Part shown: piece after piece, positions 1 to 6,367 of the stretch
Position numbering within the stretch: the first letter of the stretch is position 1
Layout of the letters: the number at the start of each line of letters is the position of its first letter
Origin: Maribacter sp.
GTDB lineage: Bacteria > Bacteroidota > Bacteroidia > Flavobacteriales > Flavobacteriaceae
Direction: 5' to 3'
Assembly: GCA_018679695.1 (NCBI GenBank)
Contig: JAHHKH010000067.1
Span: 1-6,367, forward strand
DNA length: 6,367 bases
The notes under the pieces: model-generated
The model's database searches: none
What the model saw: the letters and a program-made list of their open reading frames with translations, nothing else
What the model was told of the DNA's origin: nothing
Made by a program: the position numbers and the translations under genes

Positions 1-993
1 CTGGATGGTATACGCTTTCGGATCTACATCCAGGACTTGGGCAACTATATTCGGTGAATCATACTCCTTTTGAATATAGGTATAGAACTTACCATCTTCA
101 TTCGTGATCGCAGATTTTAGTTGAAAATTCTCCCCTGGAATGGAAATGACTACCGTCTTGCCTTCAGCAGGTGATTGGTCTTTACGATACCTGACTTCCC
201 CAAAAAACAACTCACCTCTTTGTTCCGGTAAAAAAATGGAGTCATTTACTTTCTTCGAAATGGATTTTGGCACATTAAAAAATAATCTTGAGAATGACTC
301 TGCATTCATGGGTTCATTCTGGATCGAACGCTCCTTTAACCTGACACTTATTGAATAATCGCCGAAACCCAAAGGCCCTTTGTAGTTTCTTGAAGTGAGC
401 GTAACCTTTTCCCTTTGGTTATATATCTTTTTATCGGTGAACAATAATAGGGTCCCATCATTTTTAGTTTGATCGACCACTCTCCCATTATTCGTGTTAT
501 CCTGTGCCAGACTTTCAATTTTCCCTTCGTTTTCATCGAGAATGTTTTCTTGGTCTGTTCTATAGGGATTAATAATAATCACGTCACCTTTAAAGAGTTG
601 ATCAACACCCTCGTTATTCATCCAGTGCGTATACCCGATTAATTTATAATTACCCGAGGGAATAGTTACCGGAATAAAGAGATCACCTTGGCCTCTGCCA
701 TTCTTTAATTGAACCTTTTGCTTAAAAACAGTACTTAAGTCCTCCCCTACCAGTTCAATATATGCCATTCTACTAATGGTACTTAGTTTATTGGTTGCGG
801 CGTTGAACGTGTACAAACTGTAATACAGATATTCCCCAGGGAAAAGCACCCCGGTATTATAATGCACATATACTTTTTCCAAGGGTAGTTTTTTCAACTC
901 CATTAGTTCCTCCGGGCTTTTTACCACATATTGTGCACTAAGCAATCCACATTGAGCAAACAGTAATCCTAAAAGTAGTAATCTCCTATTCAT
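1..993 (-). CDS. MG2 (macroglobulin-like) domain exported protein, N-terminal part, cut by window edge
   Basis: The frame is open from an ATG at 993 to base 1 (331 codons, no stop), so the C-terminal part lies outside the window. The start MNRRLLLLGLLF, followed by LLSAQ, is a typical signal peptide with probable cleavage near residue 20. The cysteine at 15 sits in FAQC, a poor lipobox, so it is probably not a lipoprotein. Residues about 38-145 fit an MG2 domain of the Bacteroidota type: KVYVHYNTGVLFPGEYLYYS, then AYIELVGED, then PSGNYKLIGYTHWMNNEG, corresponding to the usual 'KvYlhtdk..Y..GE.iwyk...p.G.Y.i.aYt.wm.n' pattern. Residues about 179-222 (LLLFTDKKIYNQREKVTL) look like a second macroglobulin-type beta domain. 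Residues about 255-310 (LPEQRGELFFGEVRYRK, later ITNEDGKFYTYI) resemble a further beta-sandwich or carboxypeptidase-regulatory-like unit. No thioester motif lies in the visible part. The gene starts 10 bp after the upstream DUF4249 stop, so it is very likely in the same operon. Its role is unknown; I infer an exported partner of the receptor system. Confidence 0.85.
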   Translation of the reverse strand, partial: MNRRLLLLGLLFAQCGLLSAQYVVKSPEELMELKKLPLEKVYVHYNTGVLFPGEYLYYSLYTFNAATNKLSTISRMAYIELVGEDLSTVFKQKVQLKNGRGQGDLFIPVTIPSGNYKLIGYTHWMNNEGVDQLFKGDVIIINPYRTDQENILDENEGKIESLAQDNTNNGRVVDQTKNDGTLLLFTDKKIYNQREKVTLTSRNYKGPLGFGDYSISVRLKERSIQNEPMNAESFSRLFFNVPKSISKKVNDSIFLPEQRGELFFGEVRYRKDQSPAEGKTVVISIPGENFQLKSAITNEDGKFYTYIQKEYDSPNIVAQVLDVDPKAYTIQ

Positions 994-1003
994 GATAATA
1001 ATT

Positions 1004-2305
1004 TTATTCTATCCAAAATTCAGGTACAATATTACTGCCCATTGTGGTACAATCCCCACAAATCGACACTACATACGTATAGGGTCCCGGACAAGTACCA
1101 ATATTCTGGGAATTAATATCTACATACCTAATCAGGTCTAAATTTACCAATTCGATAATAGACTGCGGGCATGAATTTCCGCCATCAGGCCCGGTAGCGC
1201 AATAGGAACGATGTGATTCCGGGGAGGAATGCGGATCACATGTATATGGAAATGGTGGAAGGGGTTCGTTGTCATAAAAATCGGTATAATTAAAGAACAG
1301 TCGTTTTTTTGAAACCGAGACGACATCAAAGAAGCCTATCACAGAACCTGGATCACCATCAATTGAGGAAAGATTACCCTCAAGAAAACCGGGTTGCACT
1401 TGAGAAAATACATTCTCTGTCTGGCTAAAGTTATTGAGTTGTTCATAAAACCCATAAGATTCTGGCCCAGACACCAACTGACTTATTTCTATACTATAGC
1501 GATGCGATATAATGAAGTTATCCTTGCTAATGAATCTAACCATGAATTTTTGAAGCCCATTGTCAGAGGTATTAAGCTGGGTTTGGATAATCCTATTTGA
1601 CACCTCAGTACCATAACAGGTTTGCTGTTCTTCTTGGCGATCAACTATCTCTAAATCGTAGGTGGGAACTGGCAAGGCACAAGGGTCATAGTTAGTCAAT
1701 TTAAATTCATAAGGAGTCCATTGTGGGGCAATTATCTTGTAAGTTTCTTCATAGTTGAATCTAAAATTGTTGACATTTCCCGTCAAGGTTTCATTGTCAA
1801 TAAAAATACCTATACCTTCAATGCCCGATTCGCTAGTCGTTTTTTCCGCGTAAACATTTGAAATCTCCGAAGTAGAGGAAATCGACATGGGTTTTGATGA
1901 ATAACCTTTACCGTTTGCGGTAGTTATTTTCAACTGGTAAGAATTGCCATTCTCTGCAGCGAATTCAAGTTGGGACTCATAAATTCCAGGGCTTGTTTCA
2001 TTAAAGTCATATTCAACACCTGAAGCGTCAACCACCACAACTTGGGCATTAGACTCATAATTTATTAAATCCCGTTCCATGTCCCGTACTGGGATTAAAG
2101 GAGTAAATACCGAGTCTTTTTGCAAATCGATAAGACTATCAATCCTACTCAAACGAATTTGGTGCGTTTTCACCTCGTCGGTCAAAGTGCCCTCAACAAC
2201 TAAAACTTCTTTCAATTCATTCGAAGAAACCGTGTCCAGTTCAATCTCTTCAATACACCCATAGGTGCAAAAAAGCAAGAATATGTAAAAAATTACTTTT
2301 TTCAT
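1004..2305 (-). CDS. DUF4249 family lipoprotein, second tandem copy
   Basis: This is a 433-residue predicted outer-membrane lipoprotein of the DUF4249 family, a Bacteroidota family of unknown function usually found next to TonB-dependent receptors. I choose the ATG at 2305, which gives MKKVIFYIFLLFCTYGC, a clean signal with lipidated Cys17. A TTG at 2323 would add six residues and overlap the upstream gene. The mature protein begins CIEEIELD; acidic residues just after the cysteine suit a surface-exposed lipoprotein. Family blocks seen: EVLVVEGTLTDE (33-44), DFNETSPGIYESQLEFAAENG (100-120), FRFNYEETYKIIAP (181-194), FIISHRYSI (264-272), FYEQLNNFS...NVFSQVQPGFLEGN (286-311), NEPLPPF (346-352) and the end CGDCTTMGSNIVPEFWIE. 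The mature part has eight cysteines besides Cys17 (209, 230, 356, 369, 379, 405, 416, 419), an even number that fits disulfides. Compared with the upstream copy it carries an insertion at about 69-84. It follows that copy by 5 bp. The likely role is as a receptor partner; the ligand is unknown. Confidence 0.92.
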   Translation of the reverse strand: MKKVIFYIFLLFCTYGCIEEIELDTVSSNELKEVLVVEGTLTDEVKTHQIRLSRIDSLIDLQKDSVFTPLIPVRDMERDLINYESNAQVVVVDASGVEYDFNETSPGIYESQLEFAAENGNSYQLKITTANGKGYSSKPMSISSTSEISNVYAEKTTSESGIEGIGIFIDNETLTGNVNNFRFNYEETYKIIAPQWTPYEFKLTNYDPCALPVPTYDLEIVDRQEEQQTCYGTEVSNRIIQTQLNTSDNGLQKFMVRFISKDNFIISHRYSIEISQLVSGPESYGFYEQLNNFSQTENVFSQVQPGFLEGNLSSIDGDPGSVIGFFDVVSVSKKRLFFNYTDFYDNEPLPPFPYTCDPHSSPESHRSYCATGPDGGNSCPQSIIELVNLDLIRYVDINSQNIGTCPGPYTYVVSICGDCTTMGSNIVPEFWIE

Positions 2306-2323
2306 AAATTTTAATTTAACCAA
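2303..2323 (-). other. Translation start region of second DUF4249 gene: ATG 2305 preferred over TTG 2323
   Basis: Two in-frame starts exist. TTG at 2323 lies inside the last codons (W-L-N-stop) of the upstream DUF4249 gene and would give MVKLKF before the signal peptide. ATG at 2305 lies 5 bp after that stop, is preceded by an A/T-only stretch (AAATTAAAATTT), and begins a standard lipoprotein signal, MKKVIFYIF. No Shine-Dalgarno motif is present, which is usual in Bacteroidota, where A-rich leaders are common. The close spacing suggests translational coupling. Confidence 0.7.
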
Positions 2324-3570
2324 TATTCCGGAACCACATTACTTCCCAATTTTGTACAATCCCCGCATGGGCTTGGTAATGTAAAAAATGGTCCAGGCAT
2401 TTCGCTTGTAGGATTCTCATTGACCGAGTTAAAAACCAATATTCCAGCGAGAATTCCTTCAATTAATGGCGACTCGCAGGCTCCATCACAATTTCCATTC
2501 CCATCACAGTGATATCCCCTACCTACTAAAAGAGGATTACCCAACGTTTCACAATCAACAGCATAGGGTGGTAATGGTTCATTGGGGAATAAATCACTAT
2601 AATTAAAATACAATCGCACCTCACTTAAGGAAGCTACTTCAAAATAACCTAACACTTTTTCATCTGCATTAGTTTCAGACCGTAGGTTACCTGTCAGGAA
2701 ACCTGGTTGAATTTGCGAAAAAACATTGTCGGATGAAGAAAAATCCCCAAGCTGTTCATAATAACTGTGTGCACCTTGTGTTTGGGTATATTGCCGAACC
2801 AAAATACTATATCGATGTGATATTATGTAATTATTACGATTAATAAAGCGAATGTTGAAATTGTCTACCTTATTGCCCTCTAGTCCGGTTGTTGAGGCCT
2901 GGATCAGTCCAGAGGATCTGACAGATCCAAAGCAAGTCTTTTGCTCCACGATTCTTGGCTTTATTGCAACTTCATAAAAATCTCCGTCACAAGGCACATA
3001 ATCAATCACCTCAAATTCAAAAGGGTCATATTTAGGAGCGATAATTTGGTAGGTTTCCTCATATTCGAATCTAAAATAAGTGGGTTCTGTAGAAATAGTC
3101 TCATTATCCAATAAGATACTTACGCCCTCTTCTCCCATATCGTTGACTAGTCTTTCAGCCATTAGTTCGGTTATTGGCACATTCACGGGTGTACGTACCG
3201 TTTTTGACACATATGACTTCCCATCGCTTGTTCTCACTTTCAAAGTATAATTTTTCCCTTGAGCTGCGGCAAATTCCACTTGAGATAGGTATACCCCAGG
3301 TTCAGTCTCTTGAAATAAATAGACAACATCTTCATCATCAACTACTTCAACATTCGCATTGCGCTCGAACACTGGAGTGTTATCCTCAAAACGAAAGGCC
3401 CTGGTCAATATTACACGATGCTGTTTACTTTCATCGGTCAAAAGGGCATCTATAACCAGGGTATCCTCAAAAACCTCCGTTTTCGCCTCAAAAGATTCTA
3501 TGCAACTATCCACAATGACCACGATCATAGCACCCAAAAGAATTGTACTTGCTTTTCTGTTTTTTATCAT
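2311..3570 (-). CDS. DUF4249 family lipoprotein, first tandem copy
   Basis: This is a 419-residue predicted lipoprotein of the DUF4249 family (function unknown). The N-terminus MIKNRK is followed by a hydrophobic run and VDSC, giving a probable lipidated Cys23; the mature start CIESFEAK has nearby acidic residues. Family blocks: TLVIDALLTDESKQHRVILTR (37-57), LFQETEPGVYLSQVEFAAAQGKNY (85-108), FRFEYEETYQIIAPKYDPFEFE (166-187), YIISHRYSI (248-256), YYEQLGDFS...NVFSQIQPGFLTGNL (270-296), NEPLPPY (330-336) and the C-terminal CGDCTKLGSNVVPEYWLN. Besides Cys23 there are eight cysteines (194, 213, 340, 355, 361, 365, 402, 405). Most line up with those of the next gene, but three crowd into a Gly/Asp/Asn-rich loop, CDGNGNCDGAC (355-365), that the sister lacks. 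The gene starts 11 bp after the receptor stop and ends 5 bp before its paralogue, so it is in the same operon. I infer a surface lipoprotein that captures ligand for, or caps, the receptor. The family call is strong; the function is inference. Confidence 0.93.
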   Translation of the reverse strand: MIKNRKASTILLGAMIVVIVDSCIESFEAKTEVFEDTLVIDALLTDESKQHRVILTRAFRFEDNTPVFERNANVEVVDDEDVVYLFQETEPGVYLSQVEFAAAQGKNYTLKVRTSDGKSYVSKTVRTPVNVPITELMAERLVNDMGEEGVSILLDNETISTEPTYFRFEYEETYQIIAPKYDPFEFEVIDYVPCDGDFYEVAIKPRIVEQKTCFGSVRSSGLIQASTTGLEGNKVDNFNIRFINRNNYIISHRYSILVRQYTQTQGAHSYYEQLGDFSSSDNVFSQIQPGFLTGNLRSETNADEKVLGYFEVASLSEVRLYFNYSDLFPNEPLPPYAVDCETLGNPLLVGRGYHCDGNGNCDGACESPLIEGILAGILVFNSVNENPTSEMPGPFFTLPSPCGDCTKLGSNVVPEYWLN

Positions 3571-3581
3571 CTTTACGAATA

Positions 3582-6367
3582 CTAGAACTTGAAATTATAG
3601 GTTATTGAAGGAATCGGAATAGCAAAAATTGAACTTTTCAGGGCTTTAACTTCTCCTTCTTCCGTCACAAAAAAGACCGAATACGGATTATTCCTTCCCA
3701 ATACGTTATATACAGAAATGGTCCAAAAACTATGGGCGAATTTTTTAATTCTATGATTTCCTTCAATATTAACACCCAGATCTAACCGGAAATAATCCGG
3801 AATTCGAAACTCATTGCGATTGCTATAGGCTACGAAATCAGCGTTATTAAATCGAAATGTACCTACAGGATATGTGACCGGACGGCCCGTTTGATAAACA
3901 AAATTCGCCGAGGCACTATAACGCCTTGTAAATTTGTAATTGGCTATTAAACTTATATCATGCGGTTTATCATAGTTCGAAGGGAAGAATTCCCCATCAT
4001 TAATACGTTCTGCACTAAATTCACTATCAAATTTCTGTAAAGAACGCGAGTAGGTATAGCTTAACCAACCATTTAGCCTTCCCCGGTTCTTTCTTGCCAG
4101 GAATTCAACCCCATATGCTTTCCCATCACCCTGCAGTACTTCAGTTTCGATAGTTTCGTTGAGCAAGAGTTGGGCGCCCGTTTTAAAATCAATCACATTC
4201 TTGGCTGTTTTGTAATAGCCTTCCAAGCTAATTTCAAATTCATTATCCTTTAAATTCTGGTATAAACCCAAGGAATATTGATTGCCTTTTTGCGGTTTTA
4301 TATTCGTGTCTGAAAGTTTCCAGGTATCAATTGGGGATACAGTGGTATTATTCGAGAGTGTATGTATAAATTGGTAACCACTGTTGAAACTGGCTTTCAC
4401 TGATAAGTCTGGCCTTAGAAAATAACGCGCAGATGCCCTAAACTCGGGTCCCCCATAGGTTTTTATTATCTCACCGTTCCCATATTCCCTTGTTTCGACC
4501 AAAGTGCTTTCGCTTCTGGGAACCCCATTCTCGTAAATGCGTTGTTCCGATTTTCCAAGGGCTGCATAAAACGAATAACGCACGCCTAGATCCACTAATA
4601 ACCGATCATCCACTTTGAATTCATCTGCAATGAACAATGCGGATTCGAGTGCCGACTCCTTAGGTATGGTTAAAGCTTGTATATCCGATTCATTTCCTTC
4701 TGGTGAAATACTTCCAGGATTAACGCCATAGTATTTACCAGATAAGCCATAGGTCAAATTGTGCTGCTCATTCATTAAATATTTAAGCTTAACCTTTAAT
4801 TTGGTCTCGTCGATTTTGTAACCCAGTCCAAAATCATTATTGGATTCCCCATCAAAATCAATATTAAATTTGTATTGGCTATTGGCGATTATAAAACTCC
4901 CCGTATTTTTTTCATTGAACTTGCGGTCCCAACGCAATGAAAATCCACGATTACTGTAGTTATAGAGCGAATCGGAGGTAATGCTAAAGGCATCCCTACT
5001 ATAATAACCAGTGGCACGAACGTCATTATTTTCATTGACCTTAGTATTGTATTTTACAATACCGTCATAGAAGGAAGCGGTGCTATTATTCAAGGATTCG
5101 TCATCCAAAGATCTTAAGATCCAATCGGAATAAGCGCCCCTGGCCCCGATCATCAATGATGATTTCTCTTTTGTCAATGGAATTTCCAAAGCGAGATTAG
5201 AGGTTACCGGCCCAATGGACGCTTCACCTGAGAATTTCTCAATATTACTATCCTTGGTAACAATATCAAATACAGAAGACAACCTCCCCCCATATTCAGC
5301 AGGGATATTTCCCTTATAAATATTCACCCCTTTGGTTGTAAACGGATTCAAAGCCTGAAAGATCCCGAAGAAATGGGAAGGGTTATAAACAACTGCATCG
5401 TCTAACAGTATTAAATTTTGATCTGTCTTACCCCCTCTTACGTTAAATCCTGAAGCACCCTCACCCGCCGTGGTAATACCTGGAAGTGTAGTAGCTATTT
5501 GAAGAATATCCCTTTCACCCAATACCAGGGGAATATTTTTGGATTCCTCTGTATCTATTTGGGTCGTCCCCGTTATCGCCTGCTCAACATTCCTAGCAGC
5601 CTCTGCCTCGACCACAACTTCGTCTAAAAGCTCCAAACTTTCGGTCAGCTCAAAATCAAGACTCCCATTATTATAGATGATAACATCCCTTTCGGTGGCT
5701 TGAATGCCCATAGCCCTGGCTAACAATGTGTTTTGACCTGTAGGCAAATTAAGCCGGTAATAACCATTGGCATCTGTAACTGTTCCTATTCCTTTATTTT
5801 TTACCAAAATAGAGAGATCGGGAATAGGCTCGCCATTTTCCTTTCGAACATACCCTTGTAACACATAACTGGCCCGATTATTTTCCTTATCGGCCTTACC
5901 AATACGTACAGTTTCCAGTTTGGCCGAACCTGCAATCCTTTGTGTGCTATAAAATACGGGGGTTATGGGTTGTTTATTGGAAGTAGCCTCCTCTCCTTCT
6001 ATTTCTATTTGATTCTCTTTGAAAAAACCATTAGGTAATTGGTCATAAATTATATTATTCTTCGTTAGGATGATTTTCTCGTTGTTAAGCACATAAAAGT
6101 TTAATTGGGTCTCCTTAAAAATATCCTTTAAGATCTCCGAAGTCCTAACATTGTTATAAGTACCTGATAGCAGAGTATTACCCAACCAGCGCCCATCATA
6201 ATAGAATTTATAGTTCGTCAACTCCTCAATTCTTGATAATACATTCCCAATATTGGCATTCTCAAATGATATGGAAATGACTTCCGTTGAATCAGTTGAC
6301 ACTTCAGTTTGGCCATAGGCTGTTAAAACCGCTAAAAAAATCATTATAAAACATGGTTTTCTTAGAG
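3582..6367 (-). CDS. STN-domain TonB-dependent outer-membrane receptor, 5' end probably outside window
   Basis: This is an energised outer-membrane transporter powered by TonB-ExbBD. Numbering is from the ATG at 6344 (920 residues). Residues 1-18 are the hydrophobic end of a signal peptide (IFLAVLTAYGQ). An STN domain follows at about 22-96 (VISISFENANIGNVLSRIEELTNYKFYYDG...), the fold used by FecA-type receptors to signal. After a linker comes a carboxypeptidase-regulatory-like domain at about 160-235 (LQGYVRKENGEPIPDLSILV...TVTDANGYYRLNLPTG). LLDEVVVEAEA (239-249) sits where a TonB-box-like segment is expected. The plug is about 255-365, with FNVRGGKTDQNLILLDDAVVY and the AEYGGRLSSVFDI end. 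The barrel fills the rest and ends in aromatic YNFKF. The size is normal for the class. The frame stays open upstream of ATG 6344, encoding LRKPCFI, which supplies the basic n-region the short form lacks, so I extend the call to the edge and expect the true start beyond it. It heads the tight operon with two DUF4249 lipoproteins. The substrate cannot be told from sequence. Confidence 0.96.
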   Translation of the reverse strand, partial: LRKPCFIMIFLAVLTAYGQTEVSTDSTEVISISFENANIGNVLSRIEELTNYKFYYDGRWLGNTLLSGTYNNVRTSEILKDIFKETQLNFYVLNNEKIILTKNNIIYDQLPNGFFKENQIEIEGEEATSNKQPITPVFYSTQRIAGSAKLETVRIGKADKENNRASYVLQGYVRKENGEPIPDLSILVKNKGIGTVTDANGYYRLNLPTGQNTLLARAMGIQATERDVIIYNNGSLDFELTESLELLDEVVVEAEAARNVEQAITGTTQIDTEESKNIPLVLGERDILQIATTLPGITTAGEGASGFNVRGGKTDQNLILLDDAVVYNPSHFFGIFQALNPFTTKGVNIYKGNIPAEYGGRLSSVFDIVTKDSNIEKFSGEASIGPVTSNLALEIPLTKEKSSLMIGARGAYSDWILRSLDDESLNNSTASFYDGIVKYNTKVNENNDVRATGYYSRDAFSITSDSLYNYSNRGFSLRWDRKFNEKNTGSFIIANSQYKFNIDFDGESNNDFGLGYKIDETKLKVKLKYLMNEQHNLTYGLSGKYYGVNPGSISPEGNESDIQALTIPKESALESALFIADEFKVDDRLLVDLGVRYSFYAALGKSEQRIYENGVPRSESTLVETREYGNGEIIKTYGGPEFRASARYFLRPDLSVKASFNSGYQFIHTLSNNTTVSPIDTWKLSDTNIKPQKGNQYSLGLYQNLKDNEFEISLEGYYKTAKNVIDFKTGAQLLLNETIETEVLQGDGKAYGVEFLARKNRGRLNGWLSYTYSRSLQKFDSEFSAERINDGEFFPSNYDKPHDISLIANYKFTRRYSASANFVYQTGRPVTYPVGTFRFNNADFVAYSNRNEFRIPDYFRLDLGVNIEGNHRIKKFAHSFWTISVYNVLGRNNPYSVFFVTEEGEVKALKSSIFAIPIPSITYNFKF

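Noticed and set aside
348..1329. Short minus-strand frames at 348-536 and 1144-1329
   Set aside because: They overlap the MG2 and second DUF4249 genes in other frames and encode low-sense peptides without any family features.
2914..2928. Inverted repeat with 7-bp arms around one central base (GGATCTG A CAGATCC)
   Set aside because: It lies in the middle of a conserved coding region with no T-run and no gene end nearby; it is explained by chance in codons.
1004..3570. The two lipoproteins as SusD homologues of a polysaccharide utilisation locus
   Set aside because: They are beta-strand-rich with DUF4249 blocks and lack the helical TPR-like character of SusD; no glycan-degrading enzyme or surface glycan-binding gene is present in the window.
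140..3592. Plus-strand open frames at 140-358, 1394-1600, 2079-2264, 3174-3455 and 3359-3592
   Set aside because: All lie opposite well-supported minus-strand genes, have no recognisable domain and no plausible start context; they are antisense shadows.
3786..3800. Small hairpin CCGGA-AATAA-TCCGG near the 3' end of the receptor gene
   Set aside because: The 5-bp stem lies within coding sequence about 200 bases before the stop and has no U-tract; it is not a credible terminator.
5110..5121. Perfect 12-bp palindrome GATCTTAAGATC
   Set aside because: It is inside the receptor barrel coding sequence, is a single copy, and has no promoter or gene start nearby; probably coincidental.
6050..6281. 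STN domain read as part of a type II/III secretin
   Set aside because: The domain is followed by a regulatory-like domain, a TonB plug and a receptor barrel, so this is a TonB-dependent receptor and not a secretin.

Overview
The window looks like part of a chromosome from Bacteroidota, most likely a marine-type member of Flavobacteriaceae. The evidence is the gene set (STN/TonB-dependent receptor, DUF4249 lipoproteins, an MG2-domain protein), the moderately AT-rich base composition, and AT-rich translation starts without Shine-Dalgarno sequences. The genus is an inference and cannot be fixed from this sequence.

All coding is on the minus strand, so the window reads from right to left as one compact gene string. 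(1) 6367-3582: a TonB-dependent outer-membrane receptor with an N-terminal STN signalling-type domain, a carboxypeptidase-regulatory-like domain, a plug and a beta-barrel. Its 5' end probably lies just beyond the right edge. (2) 3570-2311: a DUF4249 lipoprotein. (3) 2305-1004: a second, paralogous DUF4249 lipoprotein. (4) 993-1: the N-terminal 331 codons of a secreted MG2 (macroglobulin-like) domain protein that runs off the left edge. The gaps between genes are only 11, 5 and 10 bp, which strongly suggests one co-translated operon. No intergenic space is large enough for an internal promoter or terminator.

How the genes may work together (inference): the receptor would be the TonB-energised channel in the outer membrane. 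The two DUF4249 lipoproteins, each with acidic residues right after the lipidated cysteine, would be its surface-exposed partners. They would hold a place like that of SusD beside SusC, but they are not SusD homologues. The MG2 protein would be an additional exported component. The substrate is unknown, and no enzyme in the window points to one. The most interesting aspects are the tandem, diverged DUF4249 pair with a shared cysteine framework, the link to an MG2 protein, and the STN domain, which raises the possibility of signalling to a FecR/sigma-factor pair outside the window.

I saw no RNA genes, mobile elements, CRISPR arrays or convincing terminators.
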